This document shows, piece by piece, positions 16,515 through 25,515 of a DNA stretch of 64,000 nucleotides. The DNA is from Chloroflexota bacterium (GTDB lineage: Bacteria > Chloroflexota > Anaerolineae > Anaerolineales > UBA4823). Location of the stretch: the NCBI GenBank assembly GCA_029782365.1, contig JAKOUW010000096.1:234467-298466 (forward strand), given 5' to 3'. How positions within the stretch are numbered: position 1 is the stretch's first letter; the number at the start of each line of letters is the position of its first letter. The position numbers and the translations under genes were made by a program. The notes under the pieces are model-generated. The model made no database searches, had not been told where the DNA came from, and saw only the letters and a list, made by a program, of their open reading frames with translations.

Positions 16515-17186
16515 ATGTGCGGCAGATTTACTCTGACAATTGATCCTGGTGAATTACGTGATGCAGTTCAAGGTTTACTAATTCCTGATGTTGAATTTTC
16601 ACCTCGTTATAACATCGCACCAACTCAACCGATCGCTGTTATTCCCAACACAGGCGAAAACCGTCTTGATTTTTTTGTTTGGGGTTTGATCCCCTCATGG
16701 GCAAAAGATCCAACTATTGGAAGCAGGCTGATCAATGCCCGCAGCGAAAGTCTTGCAGAAAAACCTTCTTTTCGTTCCTCATTCCGGCGCAAACGCTGCT
16801 TAATACTTGCTGATGGATTCTATGAATGGCGGGTGATGAATGGATCCAAGATCAAACAGCCTGTTTATATTCACTTGAAGAATAAAAAACTATTTGCTTT
16901 TGCAGGTTTGTGGGATACCTGGTTTTCACCTGAGGGATCTGAAATAAAATCCTGCACAATAATTACAACTCAGGCTAATTCGCTGATTGCGCCTTTCCAT
17001 GATCGGATGCCCGTCATTCTCAATCAATCCGCTTATTCAATTTGGCTGGACACACATGAAAAACAGCCCGAAACTCTCTCACCTCTGCTTCAACCTTATC
17101 CTGCGGATGGAATGGCACTCTATGACGTTTCTCGAATGGTGAATGATCCTGCCAACGATAGAGCAGAATGTGTCACCCCCATTTGA
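16515..17186 (+). CDS. SRAP-domain abasic-site processing protein (YedK/HMCES family)
   Basis: SRAP proteins shield abasic sites in single-stranded DNA by forming a thiazolidine link through the N-terminal cysteine, which becomes residue 1 after Met removal. The start must therefore be ATG 16515, giving MCGRFTL with Cys 2; AAAGGAAG lies just upstream. Longer upstream frames would bury this Cys. Other active-site elements are present: RYNIAPTQ, NARSE, the Glu of DGFYEW and the His of PFHDRMPVIL. The 223-residue length is typical. It converges on the histidine kinase gene with 15 bp between stops, and its divergent neighbour is nuclease-like, which hints at a DNA-repair pair. Confidence 0.94.
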   Translation: MCGRFTLTIDPGELRDAVQGLLIPDVEFSPRYNIAPTQPIAVIPNTGENRLDFFVWGLIPSWAKDPTIGSRLINARSESLAEKPSFRSSFRRKRCLILADGFYEWRVMNGSKIKQPVYIHLKNKKLFAFAGLWDTWFSPEGSEIKSCTIITTQANSLIAPFHDRMPVILNQSAYSIWLDTHEKQPETLSPLLQPYPADGMALYDVSRMVNDPANDRAECVTPI

Positions 17187-17201
17187 TCAGTATTCATCGT
17201 A

Positions 17202-18731
17202 TCATTGTTCGGTTGCCAAGGGTAAATCAAAGAAGAAAATTGTCCCGCCCTGCTGCGGAAATTCGCACCAAATCCTTCCACCATGCGCTTCCACAGCCAG
17301 CCGGCAGTAAGCCAGGCCCAATCCGGTTCCATGGCCATCTCCTGTGCCAGAGGAAAATTTTTGAAACAACCTGGGCCTCAACTCCTCAGGGATGCCAGGC
17401 CCGCTGTCTTCTACCTTTACTCGGAACCAGCCAGCCTCCGGGCTTAATTCAGCGCAGATCTTTATACTTCCAAAGCTCGGAGTGAATTTAATTGCGTTAT
17501 CGATTAGGTTTTGGAGTACGCGGCCAATCAAACCAATATCAACTTCGGCAACTGGAAAATCATCCGCCACATCGTTGATCAATTCCAGGCCTTTTGATTT
17601 TGCCAATGAAACTTGAAATTTGACAGCTTCATCAACGAGTTTGCGGAAATTCACCACACTCAGCTTGGCAGTTAATCTTTCATTTTCGAACCGGTTAATG
17701 TCCAGTATTGTACTCACCAGAGCAGACATTCTGCGCGTGTTCGATACGCTGATTTCAAGGATCTCTTTTTGCTCTGAGCTGATTCCGGGTTGTTTAGCAA
17801 GATACTTCGTTAGAATTTCCAAAGAAACACTGATCGATGTTAGGGGGTTGCGCAGGTCATGAACGATCGTATGAATCAGATCGTCTCGCAATTTCTCCAG
17901 AGCCTTTCTCTCTGAAATATCCTGCTTTACGGAAATAAAATTAACAATTTCACCTCTATTGTCGCGGACTGCGGCAATCGTTTGCTCTTCGGTATATGTC
18001 GTGCCATCTTTACGACGGTTGATCATTTCACCTCTCCAGGATCGACCGGCTAATAACGTCTTCCACAGATTACGATAAAAATCTTCATTTTGCTCCCCGG
18101 ATTTTTGCAATCGGGGGGTTAATCCCACAACTTCATGCTTGGAAAAGCCTGTTAGCTCTTCGAATGATTGGTTAACCCATTGGATTTTTCCATTGACATC
18201 CGTGATCATTATGCCGCTGGCTGCAGCTTCGAGGGCATAACTTTGCAGCCGCATTTGCTCTTCAGCTTCTATCCTTTCCGTTATGTCACTGATCTCAATG
18301 ACTCGACCTTTTGCCTTCTTGTCGAGGCCGCGAATCGTTGTGATTCTCAAATCCAGGTAAATCTCATTTTCCAACTTAATGATGGTTTTAATTTCTTCGG
18401 TTTGGAAATATTGTTGAACCAGGTGAGGCCATGCAGCCAAAACACTCTCGGCTGACTGGCCAACCGCATGATTTGATTCAATCCCAAGCAGATCCCTTGC
18501 TTTTTGGTTGATCGCCGTAATCCGATTGTTTTTATCAATCACAAATACGCCGTTGCTGAGATTATTAAGAACTTCATCTTCTTGAGATTTCAACAGAACA
18601 TATTTCTCCAGGAGAATATATATGAAAGCAGTAAGCGAAATACCCAAAATCAACCCAAGTTGATAAGAACCGAAAATGGTACAAATCAGGAACACAAAAA
18701 AGCCGATGATAAATGCAATTGGTTTTCTCAT
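17202..18731 (-). CDS. membrane-associated PAS sensor histidine kinase
   Basis: A two-component sensor of 509 residues. Two N-terminal hydrophobic helices with a very short loop (about 4-45) anchor it. Two PAS domains follow (about 55-165 and 165-285, with NQSFEELTGFSKHEVVGLTP and a PAC motif ending NFISVKQDISERK). Next come HisKA with the phospho-acceptor His (IVHDLRNPLTS) and the HATPase with N box (LQNLIDNAIKFTP), G1 (DSGPGIPEE) and G2 (GHGTGLGLAYC). The short outer loop argues for cytoplasmic sensing by PAS. No response regulator is adjacent, so it is an orphan kinase. ATG 18731 is preferred; TTG 18734 would add one residue. Confidence 0.92.
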   Translation of the reverse strand: MRKPIAFIIGFFVFLICTIFGSYQLGLILGISLTAFIYILLEKYVLLKSQEDEVLNNLSNGVFVIDKNNRITAINQKARDLLGIESNHAVGQSAESVLAAWPHLVQQYFQTEEIKTIIKLENEIYLDLRITTIRGLDKKAKGRVIEISDITERIEAEEQMRLQSYALEAAASGIMITDVNGKIQWVNQSFEELTGFSKHEVVGLTPRLQKSGEQNEDFYRNLWKTLLAGRSWRGEMINRRKDGTTYTEEQTIAAVRDNRGEIVNFISVKQDISERKALEKLRDDLIHTIVHDLRNPLTSISVSLEILTKYLAKQPGISSEQKEILEISVSNTRRMSALVSTILDINRFENERLTAKLSVVNFRKLVDEAVKFQVSLAKSKGLELINDVADDFPVAEVDIGLIGRVLQNLIDNAIKFTPSFGSIKICAELSPEAGWFRVKVEDSGPGIPEELRPRLFQKFSSGTGDGHGTGLGLAYCRLAVEAHGGRIWCEFPQQGGTIFFFDLPLATEQ

Positions 18732-18971
18732 CAAGTTTTTGTATTATCGATGCAGAGATAACCCAAATACAATTTACAACTGAATAGGAAAGGAAACTCG
18801 CTCATAATGATGCAGAATTCACTTTTGTTTTCCCGAAAAGAAAATAAATAACAAATAAAATCGAATTCGGAATGGTCACTTGTAGTACAATACTTTCTGG
18901 TTGTGAAATCGACCTGACCTAACCAATGTCCCATTTTGTCAAGCAAATAAATTATATACCAAAAACCCCGG

Positions 18972-21377
18972 ATGAATTTAAAAAAACTTCTCACGGACAT
19001 TCAGTCGGTAGGCTTGCCGATCGCATTACAAACCGTCTCGCAAGCGCTTCATCGCGACCATCTTGAGCAGAAATATATACACAACCCACCCGATATAATT
19101 CCTCTTCTGCCAGGGTTTTTACTTAGCACACGTCTAACGGCGAGAGGGATTAAATTAATATTTGAAAATGCGGCTTTAGATATTCTTTTTCTGACAGAGG
19201 ATATGGTTTGCCTGGCCTGGGAACCGGGACATCCACCACCTGCCTATGCTTTGGCTAAGCGCGATTGGTCCTCGGTTCGTTTCATGCATACCACCGTCGG
19301 GGAAAGTCACATTTTGCAGACATCCGAATTATCGTTAACAATTTTAGCTGATGGCGGGGTTATTTTTGCTGACCAGGCGGGAAGCGTCTATCGTGAAGAA
19401 TTGCCCCCACAACGCGTCGGTCCATCCTGGGAGCATCAGGCTCTGCTCAAACCAGATTCTGCGATTTATGGGTTGGGAGAGCGTGCTGCGCCATTTAACT
19501 TACGAGGCAGTACGTATGTAATGTGGAACTCGGATCCAGGAGGCAGTTATGGACCTGGACAGGATCCCTTATACATGGGGATTCCGGTTTACATGGAAAT
19601 GAATGCCAAAAGCAGCTACCTGGTATTCTATGAAAATCCTCACCCTGGCTATTTTGCTTTAACTGAAACAGCTACAGCCTATTTCCAAGGAGGGTTATTA
19701 CGCTATTTTTTTGTTCCAGGGCCGCCCAATAGAGCGATCAGTCGGTATACAGAACTGACCGGCAGACCAAATTTACCTCCGCTCTGGGCATTAGGATATC
19801 ACCAAAGTCGTTGGGGATACATGACAGCCAATGAAATCGAGGATATTGTCGCCGGCTTCCAACAGCGCGATTTACCCATTCAGGCCATCCACCTCGATAT
19901 CGATTATATGGATGGTTTCCGCGTCTTCACAATCCATCCGGGAAGGTTTGCAAACTTCAAACAGCTGACTGAAAACTTACAGCGGAAGGGAGTAAAGACC
20001 GTACTCATACTCGATCCCGGAGTAAAAAAGGATACAAATTATTTTCTTTACCAACAAGGCCTGAAAAACAAATTCTTTTCTAAATTGCCAAATGGGAAAC
20101 CATTTTTTGGCCTAGTCTGGCCCGGTCAGGCGGCCTTTCCTGATTTCACCGCCCCATTAACTCGTCAATGGTGGGGTGAACAATACCGACTGCTTCTCGA
20201 CCTAGGGGTCTCGGGATTTTGGCATGATATGAATGAACCGACATCCTTCTGTACCTGGGGAGATCGGCGCATTCCTTTACCTATCCAACACGATATGGAC
20301 GGTCAAGGTGGAGACCACAGGCAAGCGCATAACTTGTATGGTTTGTTGATGGCTTCCGCGGGTTACGAGGGTATTCGCTCGCATGTTCCACTGAATCGTC
20401 CTTGGATTTTTTCCAGGTCGGGCTGGGCTGGGATTCAGAGATATGCCTGGAATTGGACAGGGGATACCGACACATCGTGGGCCAGCCTTCAAATGACAAT
20501 ACCGACGATTCTTAACTTAGGTCTTTCAGGGCAGCCATTCAGCGGACCAGATATTGGTGGCTTTTCTGGTGACCCAGATGCGGAACTCTACACCAGGTGG
20601 TTTCAACTGGCCACTTTCCTTCCGCTATTTCGAACACATTCTGCAAAAGGCACATTGCCACGGGAGCCTTGGGTTTATGGGGAATATACTACCGCGATTA
20701 TCCAAACTTTCTTGAAACTACGACGAAAGTTGTTGCCCTACCTGTATTCATTAGCGTGGGAAGCCAACCAGTCAGGTTTCCCATTGGTGCGGCCTTTATA
20801 TTGGCCGGATTTACATGATCACAATTATTTTTCCATTAATGACGAGTTCTTGCTGGGAGATGCTTTACTCATCGCCCCTATCTTGTCTGCCGGTGCCCAG
20901 TCTCGACAAGTGATTTTTCCTCCCGGAAATTGGTATTCGCTTAGGGATGGATCAGCGTTTAACGCCAAGAATTCACCCATCGAAGTACAGGCATCGCTAG
21001 AGCAAATACCGGTATTCGGGCGGGCTGGCAAAATCTTACCTTTGGCGGAACCTGATGGGGGATTAACCTTATCGATTTTCTGTCCAGATCCCGAGCAAGG
21101 TGTGTGTGAAGCTCTTTCTTTATATTCCGATGCCGGTGATGGCTTTCCAAAAACCGATGCCGATTATCGGCTGGACAAATTCTTTATCGAGAATACCAAA
21201 GATGTTTTAAGAATATCAAGACAGCAAGAAGGCGAATATCCATTTCCCTATCAGAATATTCACTTAGATTTTTATGGTTACAATCCCAAACAAATAAAAA
21301 CTGCTCCAAAAGAGGCGGCAATTGAAGGCAGCAGTTTGAAAAGCGAGATTTTCAATGAAATTATTTTATCAGAATGA
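18972..21377 (+). CDS. GH31 alpha-glucosidase
   Basis: A glycoside hydrolase family 31 enzyme of 801 residues that should release alpha-linked glucose (or xylose) from oligosaccharide ends. The catalytic nucleophile is D419 in FWHDMNEPT and the acid/base is D498 in WTGDTDTSW, both in the (beta/alpha)8 core. The N-terminal beta-sandwich includes YGLGERAAPFNLRG, and C-terminal beta domains follow (LLGDALLIAPIL). No signal peptide is seen, so it is likely cytoplasmic and acts on imported oligosaccharides. The start ATG 18972 has no good Shine-Dalgarno site; a TATATA element lies 13 nt before it. A 12-bp perfect inverted repeat lies at the stop codon. Confidence 0.94.
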   Translation: MNLKKLLTDIQSVGLPIALQTVSQALHRDHLEQKYIHNPPDIIPLLPGFLLSTRLTARGIKLIFENAALDILFLTEDMVCLAWEPGHPPPAYALAKRDWSSVRFMHTTVGESHILQTSELSLTILADGGVIFADQAGSVYREELPPQRVGPSWEHQALLKPDSAIYGLGERAAPFNLRGSTYVMWNSDPGGSYGPGQDPLYMGIPVYMEMNAKSSYLVFYENPHPGYFALTETATAYFQGGLLRYFFVPGPPNRAISRYTELTGRPNLPPLWALGYHQSRWGYMTANEIEDIVAGFQQRDLPIQAIHLDIDYMDGFRVFTIHPGRFANFKQLTENLQRKGVKTVLILDPGVKKDTNYFLYQQGLKNKFFSKLPNGKPFFGLVWPGQAAFPDFTAPLTRQWWGEQYRLLLDLGVSGFWHDMNEPTSFCTWGDRRIPLPIQHDMDGQGGDHRQAHNLYGLLMASAGYEGIRSHVPLNRPWIFSRSGWAGIQRYAWNWTGDTDTSWASLQMTIPTILNLGLSGQPFSGPDIGGFSGDPDAELYTRWFQLATFLPLFRTHSAKGTLPREPWVYGEYTTAIIQTFLKLRRKLLPYLYSLAWEANQSGFPLVRPLYWPDLHDHNYFSINDEFLLGDALLIAPILSAGAQSRQVIFPPGNWYSLRDGSAFNAKNSPIEVQASLEQIPVFGRAGKILPLAEPDGGLTLSIFCPDPEQGVCEALSLYSDAGDGFPKTDADYRLDKFFIENTKDVLRISRQQEGEYPFPYQNIHLDFYGYNPKQIKTAPKEAAIEGSSLKSEIFNEIILSE

Positions 21378-21378
21378 G

Positions 21379-21417
21379 CAGTGCGCTCGATGAGATACCT
21401 GCGACGAGCGCACTGCA
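21379..21417. terminator. hairpin between convergent genes (bidirectional terminator-like)
   Basis: A perfect 12-bp stem GCAGTGCGCTCG / CGAGCGCACTGC with a 15-nt loop lies between the GH31 stop (21377) and the stop of the convergent reductase (21427). There is no T tract on either side, so intrinsic termination is less certain; it may instead protect 3' ends. Confidence 0.55.
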
Positions 21418-21426
21418 GTGGGTCGC

Positions 21427-22449
21427 TTACTTTTTAATCCACAAATTAATCGGATCTGCATTCCAACAGGCGTCATCAATCAACTGAAGTTCATCGTTTG
21501 TGAAAACTAAGTTCTTTTGCGCCTGGAGGCAGTCTTCGATTTGCGCCAGGCTGCTGGCCCCGATCAATGCTGAGGTGACCTCGCGCTTTCGCAGTACCCA
21601 GGCAATTGCCATCTGTGCCAAAGTCTGTCCACGTTGTTGCGCTATCTCGTTGAGGCGGCTGATTCGGGCAATTAAATCTGGTCGGACATCTTCGGGTTTG
21701 AGTGCCGTGTTCAATTTTGACGCCCTCGAGCCTGATGGAATGCCCTTGAGATACCTTTCTGTTAGCAAACCTTGTTGAAGCGGGGAGAATGCAATACATC
21801 CTATGCCCTCATCCTCTACCACCTCCAGTAGCCCTCCCTCCACCCAGCGATCCATCATACTATAATTGGGCTGGTGTATCAAACAAGGCGTCCCCAGTTC
21901 TCTCAAGATTTTCGCCGCCTGCCGTGTTTGCTCCGGGCTGTAACTTGAAATTCCAGCATACAACGCTCTCCCGCTTCGGACGATAAAGTCAAGTGCACCC
22001 ATCGTTTCCTCTAATCGAGTTTCTGGATCAAAGCGATGTGAATAGAAAATATCCACATAATCCAAACCCATTCTCTTCAAGCTTTGATCAAGGCTTGCCA
22101 CCAGGTATTTTCGGCTGCCCCATTCCCCGTACGGCCCAGGCCACATGAAATACCCTGCTTTTGTTGAAATGATTAACTCATCTCGAAATGAACGGAAATC
22201 CTTTTCGAATATGATTCCAAAATTTTCTTCAGCCGATCCTGGCGGCGGCCCATAATTGTTGGCAAGATCAAAATGAGTGATCCCAAGATCAAAGGCTCGT
22301 CGGAGCATCGCCCGCCCATTTTCGAGTGGATCTACACCGCCAAAATTATGCCATAACCCAAGCGAAATAATGGGTAATCGAAGACCACTAGCCCCGATTC
22401 GGCGGTACTGCATTTGAGTATAACGGTTCTCCGCTGGAACAAAAACCAT
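21427..22449 (-). CDS. gpr: aldo/keto reductase, L-glyceraldehyde 3-phosphate reductase (YghZ) type
   Basis: A 340-residue NADPH-dependent reductase. The sequence follows E. coli YghZ closely through its length: start MVFVPAENRYTQMQYRRIG, SLGLWHNFGGVDPL, THFDLANNYGPPPGSAEENFG with the catalytic Asp and Tyr, the active-site Lys in STKAGYFMWPGPYGEWGS, YSHRFDPETRLEE, and the C-terminal ALIGASSLAQIEDCL. The YghZ-like N-terminal extension supports the ATG at 22449, which has AGGAGG 4 nt upstream. That ribosome site lies in the 8-nt gap and end of the GH31 gene, so the two are co-transcribed. A role in detoxifying or reducing short-chain aldehydes from sugar breakdown is inferred. Confidence 0.9.
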   Translation of the reverse strand: MVFVPAENRYTQMQYRRIGASGLRLPIISLGLWHNFGGVDPLENGRAMLRRAFDLGITHFDLANNYGPPPGSAEENFGIIFEKDFRSFRDELIISTKAGYFMWPGPYGEWGSRKYLVASLDQSLKRMGLDYVDIFYSHRFDPETRLEETMGALDFIVRSGRALYAGISSYSPEQTRQAAKILRELGTPCLIHQPNYSMMDRWVEGGLLEVVEDEGIGCIAFSPLQQGLLTERYLKGIPSGSRASKLNTALKPEDVRPDLIARISRLNEIAQQRGQTLAQMAIAWVLRKREVTSALIGASSLAQIEDCLQAQKNLVFTNDELQLIDDACWNADPINLWIKK

Positions 22450-22457
22450 AATGCCTC

Positions 22458-25181
22458 CTAACTAATTCCGGCTTTTGGAAATTGATATGGGGTCTTCAAG
22501 TTTATTTTTACTTCACGAATCTTCAGCATAGTCCCAAAATCTATCTGCACCATGCCTGGTATCGACCGTTTTCTATGCGAATCCACAAAGAATTCATCGG
22601 GAGTGATCACAACAGCTTTCGGCAATCGGCTGCTTTGACCTGAAAATCGCTTTTCCTTCTGATGAATGAAAGAAAACTGATCAACCACACTGTACGTTAT
22701 AAAATCTAATTCTCGATTGTTCCACATTGCCCATTGAACTTTTCCGCTTTGATCGAATTTGGCAAATCCTGCATCGAAAATTACTTCCAATAGAGCTCTT
22801 GCTTGTTTTTTCCCCAGATGAAGTAAATAAGGCTCAAATTGTGCTGGGTTTTCTAAAATTGAATCCCAATCATTTTCTAGAGCCTGCTTCACGCCCGGAT
22901 CTATTCGCATATGGCGCAGCAATTTGAGAAATACGGTTTTTGACCATTCATCAACCGTCAAGACAGGTTTGTAAATATTGATTTCCCAATGATCTTTGGC
23001 ATTGCTGTCTAAACCAGTGACCCAATGTACACCCCTTTCATCTATGGCGCATTCAAAACGCGAATAGGGTGTGTTATTTTGTTTTATTTCGACATTTTCA
23101 TATCGATCGAGACCATGTAAGGCGAAAGAATACTCCCGATCAACCGGGAGAATTTGTATATTTCCATTTGGCTCAATGTGAATTGTTTGTAATGCTTGTG
23201 ATTCGTCCCAGGTTTGACGAATTTGCGTTTCAACAAAATCTCCCTTAAGATACGCTTGTGTTTCCCCGTCATCTTCATAAAGCTTCAATGATCCATTTTC
23301 CCCTGGGAAAACGTGAATTTCTAGATTCTTAGGCAAATCAGTTCTGCCGAACTCGGGTTTGCCATCCAATGGAATAATTGCTCCAGCCCTTGCAAAGACA
23401 GGTATTTCGTCAAGGGTTCCGTGAAGTGCGTGCCAACCTCCAGCATATCTCCCTGGGCCATTGAATTCAAACCAATTTCCATCCGGAAGCCAGATAACCT
23501 GGCGAGATAAACCGGTGTCTTTCTCCAAAGGTTTGACATAAGGTGCTGCCACCAATTCACTGCCGAACATATACTGGCCAGGACACGCGTAAGCAGACTC
23601 TTCATGAGGCCAGCCATGATACATCGGTCGAACTAGAGGCGCTCCGCAGTTACGATCTCGCCAGGCCATTGAATAAATATATGGGATGAATGCATGACGC
23701 AGTTGAAATGCGGTTCTGGCGCTCTCAAATACTTTTGGGCCGAAAGCCCAAGGCCTGCGATCTTGATATTTGTTTTTTGTGCTGTGCAGTCGTAAGATTG
23801 GGCTAAAAACGCCGAATTGCACCCATCTTAAATATAATTCGGGGTCCTCAACCCCTTGCATATGACCTCCAATATCATGGCTCCACCAACCATACCCCAC
23901 ATTCGCCGCGGTCGCTGTGAAATAAGGTTGAAACGCTAATGACTCCCAGGAAACAACCGTATCTCCTGAAAAACCAATTGGATATCGATGATTTCCCAGA
24001 CCTCCCCAGCGCGAAAAAACAAATGGCCGCCTTTCTTTCGATCTACCCAGATCAAGGTAGTGGATGTGATTAATCCACCACAGTAAATTCAGCGTCTTGC
24101 TCTTTGAAGGGTTGCCCTGCTGCCAATCCATCCACCAAAAATCGACGCCGTCCTCTTTTAGCGGCCCCCCTATCTCCTCTGGATGATGCAAAATATCAAA
24201 ATAATGCCGAACAAAATTGGGGTCTTCTGGTTCGAACCGCACAGGTTTTTTGCTTGAGGGGTCAATTCCCATTGCTGCCGCAATTTCAGGGTACCTGGCT
24301 TCATGAGAATGTACACCTTCGGCCGGATGTAAATTGAGGGCTGTTTTCAAACCCAACTTATGCAATCCTCGAATGAAGCCGGGAGGATCTGGGAACAATT
24401 CGCGGTTCCAGGTATATCCCGTCCAACCACTACTTTTATTGCCTGTCTTAGTGAGGTGCCAATCCATGTCCACAATACAAACCGACAAAGGTACTTCGCG
24501 GCGCTTGAAATCCTCCATTAAACCAGTCAGTTCTTCTTGGGAATATTCCCAATACCTGCTCCACCAATTGCCCAATGCCCATCGGGGAATCAACCCGGGA
24601 TTACCTGACACGCGATAAAAGATGTTTAGCGCACGTTCATAATCACTGCCATATCCCCAAAAATACACATCAATCGCCTCAACTGGTCTTCTTCGCTCCT
24701 CCAACCAGCCTTCATCATTGAACACTAGGCTGCTGCTATCATCAATTACCGTCCAGCCGCTGCGGGCCAACAATCCATGTTCGAGAGTCGTAGCTCCATG
24801 CACATTATCCAACGTTCGGGCGGTGCCTAGTAGATTACATGATGCCTGATCTCCATAATGCCAGACTGTACCATTGCTCAGTAAAGCAATTTCTAACGTG
24901 TCTCTGCGAAAAGTCTCTCCAATTTGGTAGGTTAATTGTAGATATTTCGTGGTAATTCGTAATTGGGAACCGCGAACCTCCTTCTCATAACTTGGCACAG
25001 GTTGTTTGCGATACCAGAATACCTGGCTGGCTTGGTCAATAAATTGCTCTGACAGATCATATTCAATTCGTATCAGACAATCTGCAAGAATAGTAAATCG
25101 GGCGAATTTTTCCTGGACTACTGCGTCTAAAGATGGAAAGCCGTCTGTCGAAAGTCGAAAATAATCGGGAATGTTTGACAT
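22458..25181 (-). CDS. GH31 family glycosidase with extra C-terminal region
   Basis: A large GH31 enzyme (907 residues from ATG 25181). The nucleophile Asp is in the motif VDFWWMDWQQG and the acid/base Asp in GFSGDTVVSW. SRWGGLGNHRYPIGFSGD is typical of the alpha-xylosidase/alpha-glucosidase branch that acts on branched glycans. Beyond the usual C-terminal beta domains there are about 170 further residues (from about KPVLTVDEWSKTVFLKLL) of no recognised fold, including helical sequence followed by a beta-rich end. The start at 25181 is preferred over the longer frame from 25229 because the extension would translate a perfect terminator-like hairpin. No signal peptide is seen. It lies between a small protein gene and the reductase on the same strand. 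Confidence 0.9.
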   Translation of the reverse strand: MSNIPDYFRLSTDGFPSLDAVVQEKFARFTILADCLIRIEYDLSEQFIDQASQVFWYRKQPVPSYEKEVRGSQLRITTKYLQLTYQIGETFRRDTLEIALLSNGTVWHYGDQASCNLLGTARTLDNVHGATTLEHGLLARSGWTVIDDSSSLVFNDEGWLEERRRPVEAIDVYFWGYGSDYERALNIFYRVSGNPGLIPRWALGNWWSRYWEYSQEELTGLMEDFKRREVPLSVCIVDMDWHLTKTGNKSSGWTGYTWNRELFPDPPGFIRGLHKLGLKTALNLHPAEGVHSHEARYPEIAAAMGIDPSSKKPVRFEPEDPNFVRHYFDILHHPEEIGGPLKEDGVDFWWMDWQQGNPSKSKTLNLLWWINHIHYLDLGRSKERRPFVFSRWGGLGNHRYPIGFSGDTVVSWESLAFQPYFTATAANVGYGWWSHDIGGHMQGVEDPELYLRWVQFGVFSPILRLHSTKNKYQDRRPWAFGPKVFESARTAFQLRHAFIPYIYSMAWRDRNCGAPLVRPMYHGWPHEESAYACPGQYMFGSELVAAPYVKPLEKDTGLSRQVIWLPDGNWFEFNGPGRYAGGWHALHGTLDEIPVFARAGAIIPLDGKPEFGRTDLPKNLEIHVFPGENGSLKLYEDDGETQAYLKGDFVETQIRQTWDESQALQTIHIEPNGNIQILPVDREYSFALHGLDRYENVEIKQNNTPYSRFECAIDERGVHWVTGLDSNAKDHWEINIYKPVLTVDEWSKTVFLKLLRHMRIDPGVKQALENDWDSILENPAQFEPYLLHLGKKQARALLEVIFDAGFAKFDQSGKVQWAMWNNRELDFITYSVVDQFSFIHQKEKRFSGQSSRLPKAVVITPDEFFVDSHRKRSIPGMVQIDFGTMLKIREVKINLKTPYQFPKAGIS

Positions 25182-25202
25182 ACTCACCAATGATTCAAAA
25201 CA

Positions 25203-25227
25203 GGGGTTGGGCGAGAAACCCAACCCC
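25203..25227 (-). terminator. perfect 9-bp hairpin between small protein and GH31 gene
   Basis: On the minus strand GGGGTTGGG and CCCAACCCC flank a 7-nt loop and are followed by TGTTTT, 30 nt after the stop of the small protein gene and 22 nt before ATG 25181. It fits a terminator or partial attenuator that lowers GH31 expression relative to the small protein, or an mRNA processing/stability hairpin. Confidence 0.6.
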
Positions 25228-25256
25228 ATTGAAAACGAAAGCTTCGACCGAGAAAC

Positions 25257-25445
25257 CTAACCCAGTCCCAGGCCTTTCATAATTGAGTCAAGTTGACCGC
25301 CGCCAGCCAACAAACCATCGATTTGACCAGCGATCGGCGCAGGAAGCTTCTGTTTCAAAAAATTCAATACGGTTTCTACAGCTGCTTTAGCCTGATCCTC
25401 AGGCAATCCAGTCTTTTGCATAACTAATTTAACAAGCTCGTTCAT
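25257..25445 (-). CDS. small conserved helical protein of unknown function
   Basis: A 62-residue protein beginning MNELVKLVMQKTGLPEDQA. The first two thirds form a helical bundle pattern (VKLVMQKTGL, AAVETVLNFLKQKLP) and the end is glycine-rich (LLAGGGQ...GLGLG). Similar short proteins occur in Anaerolineae and cyanobacteria, but I know no function. The start is firm: GGAGG lies 5 nt before ATG 25445, so the frame opened four codons earlier is not used. A hairpin follows. It may share a transcript with the GH31 and reductase genes. Confidence 0.75.
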   Translation of the reverse strand: MNELVKLVMQKTGLPEDQAKAAVETVLNFLKQKLPAPIAGQIDGLLAGGGQLDSIMKGLGLG

Positions 25446-25515
25446 AAAATCCTCCATTCATCGTGCATTTCATTATACCAAACCAGGATAGTGGTTCTTG
25501 AATTATAATTCTTTT

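Noticed and set aside
25182..25229. N-terminal extension of the large GH31 enzyme
   Set aside because: It would translate the perfect 9-bp hairpin, and MSNIPDYF is a more typical beginning.
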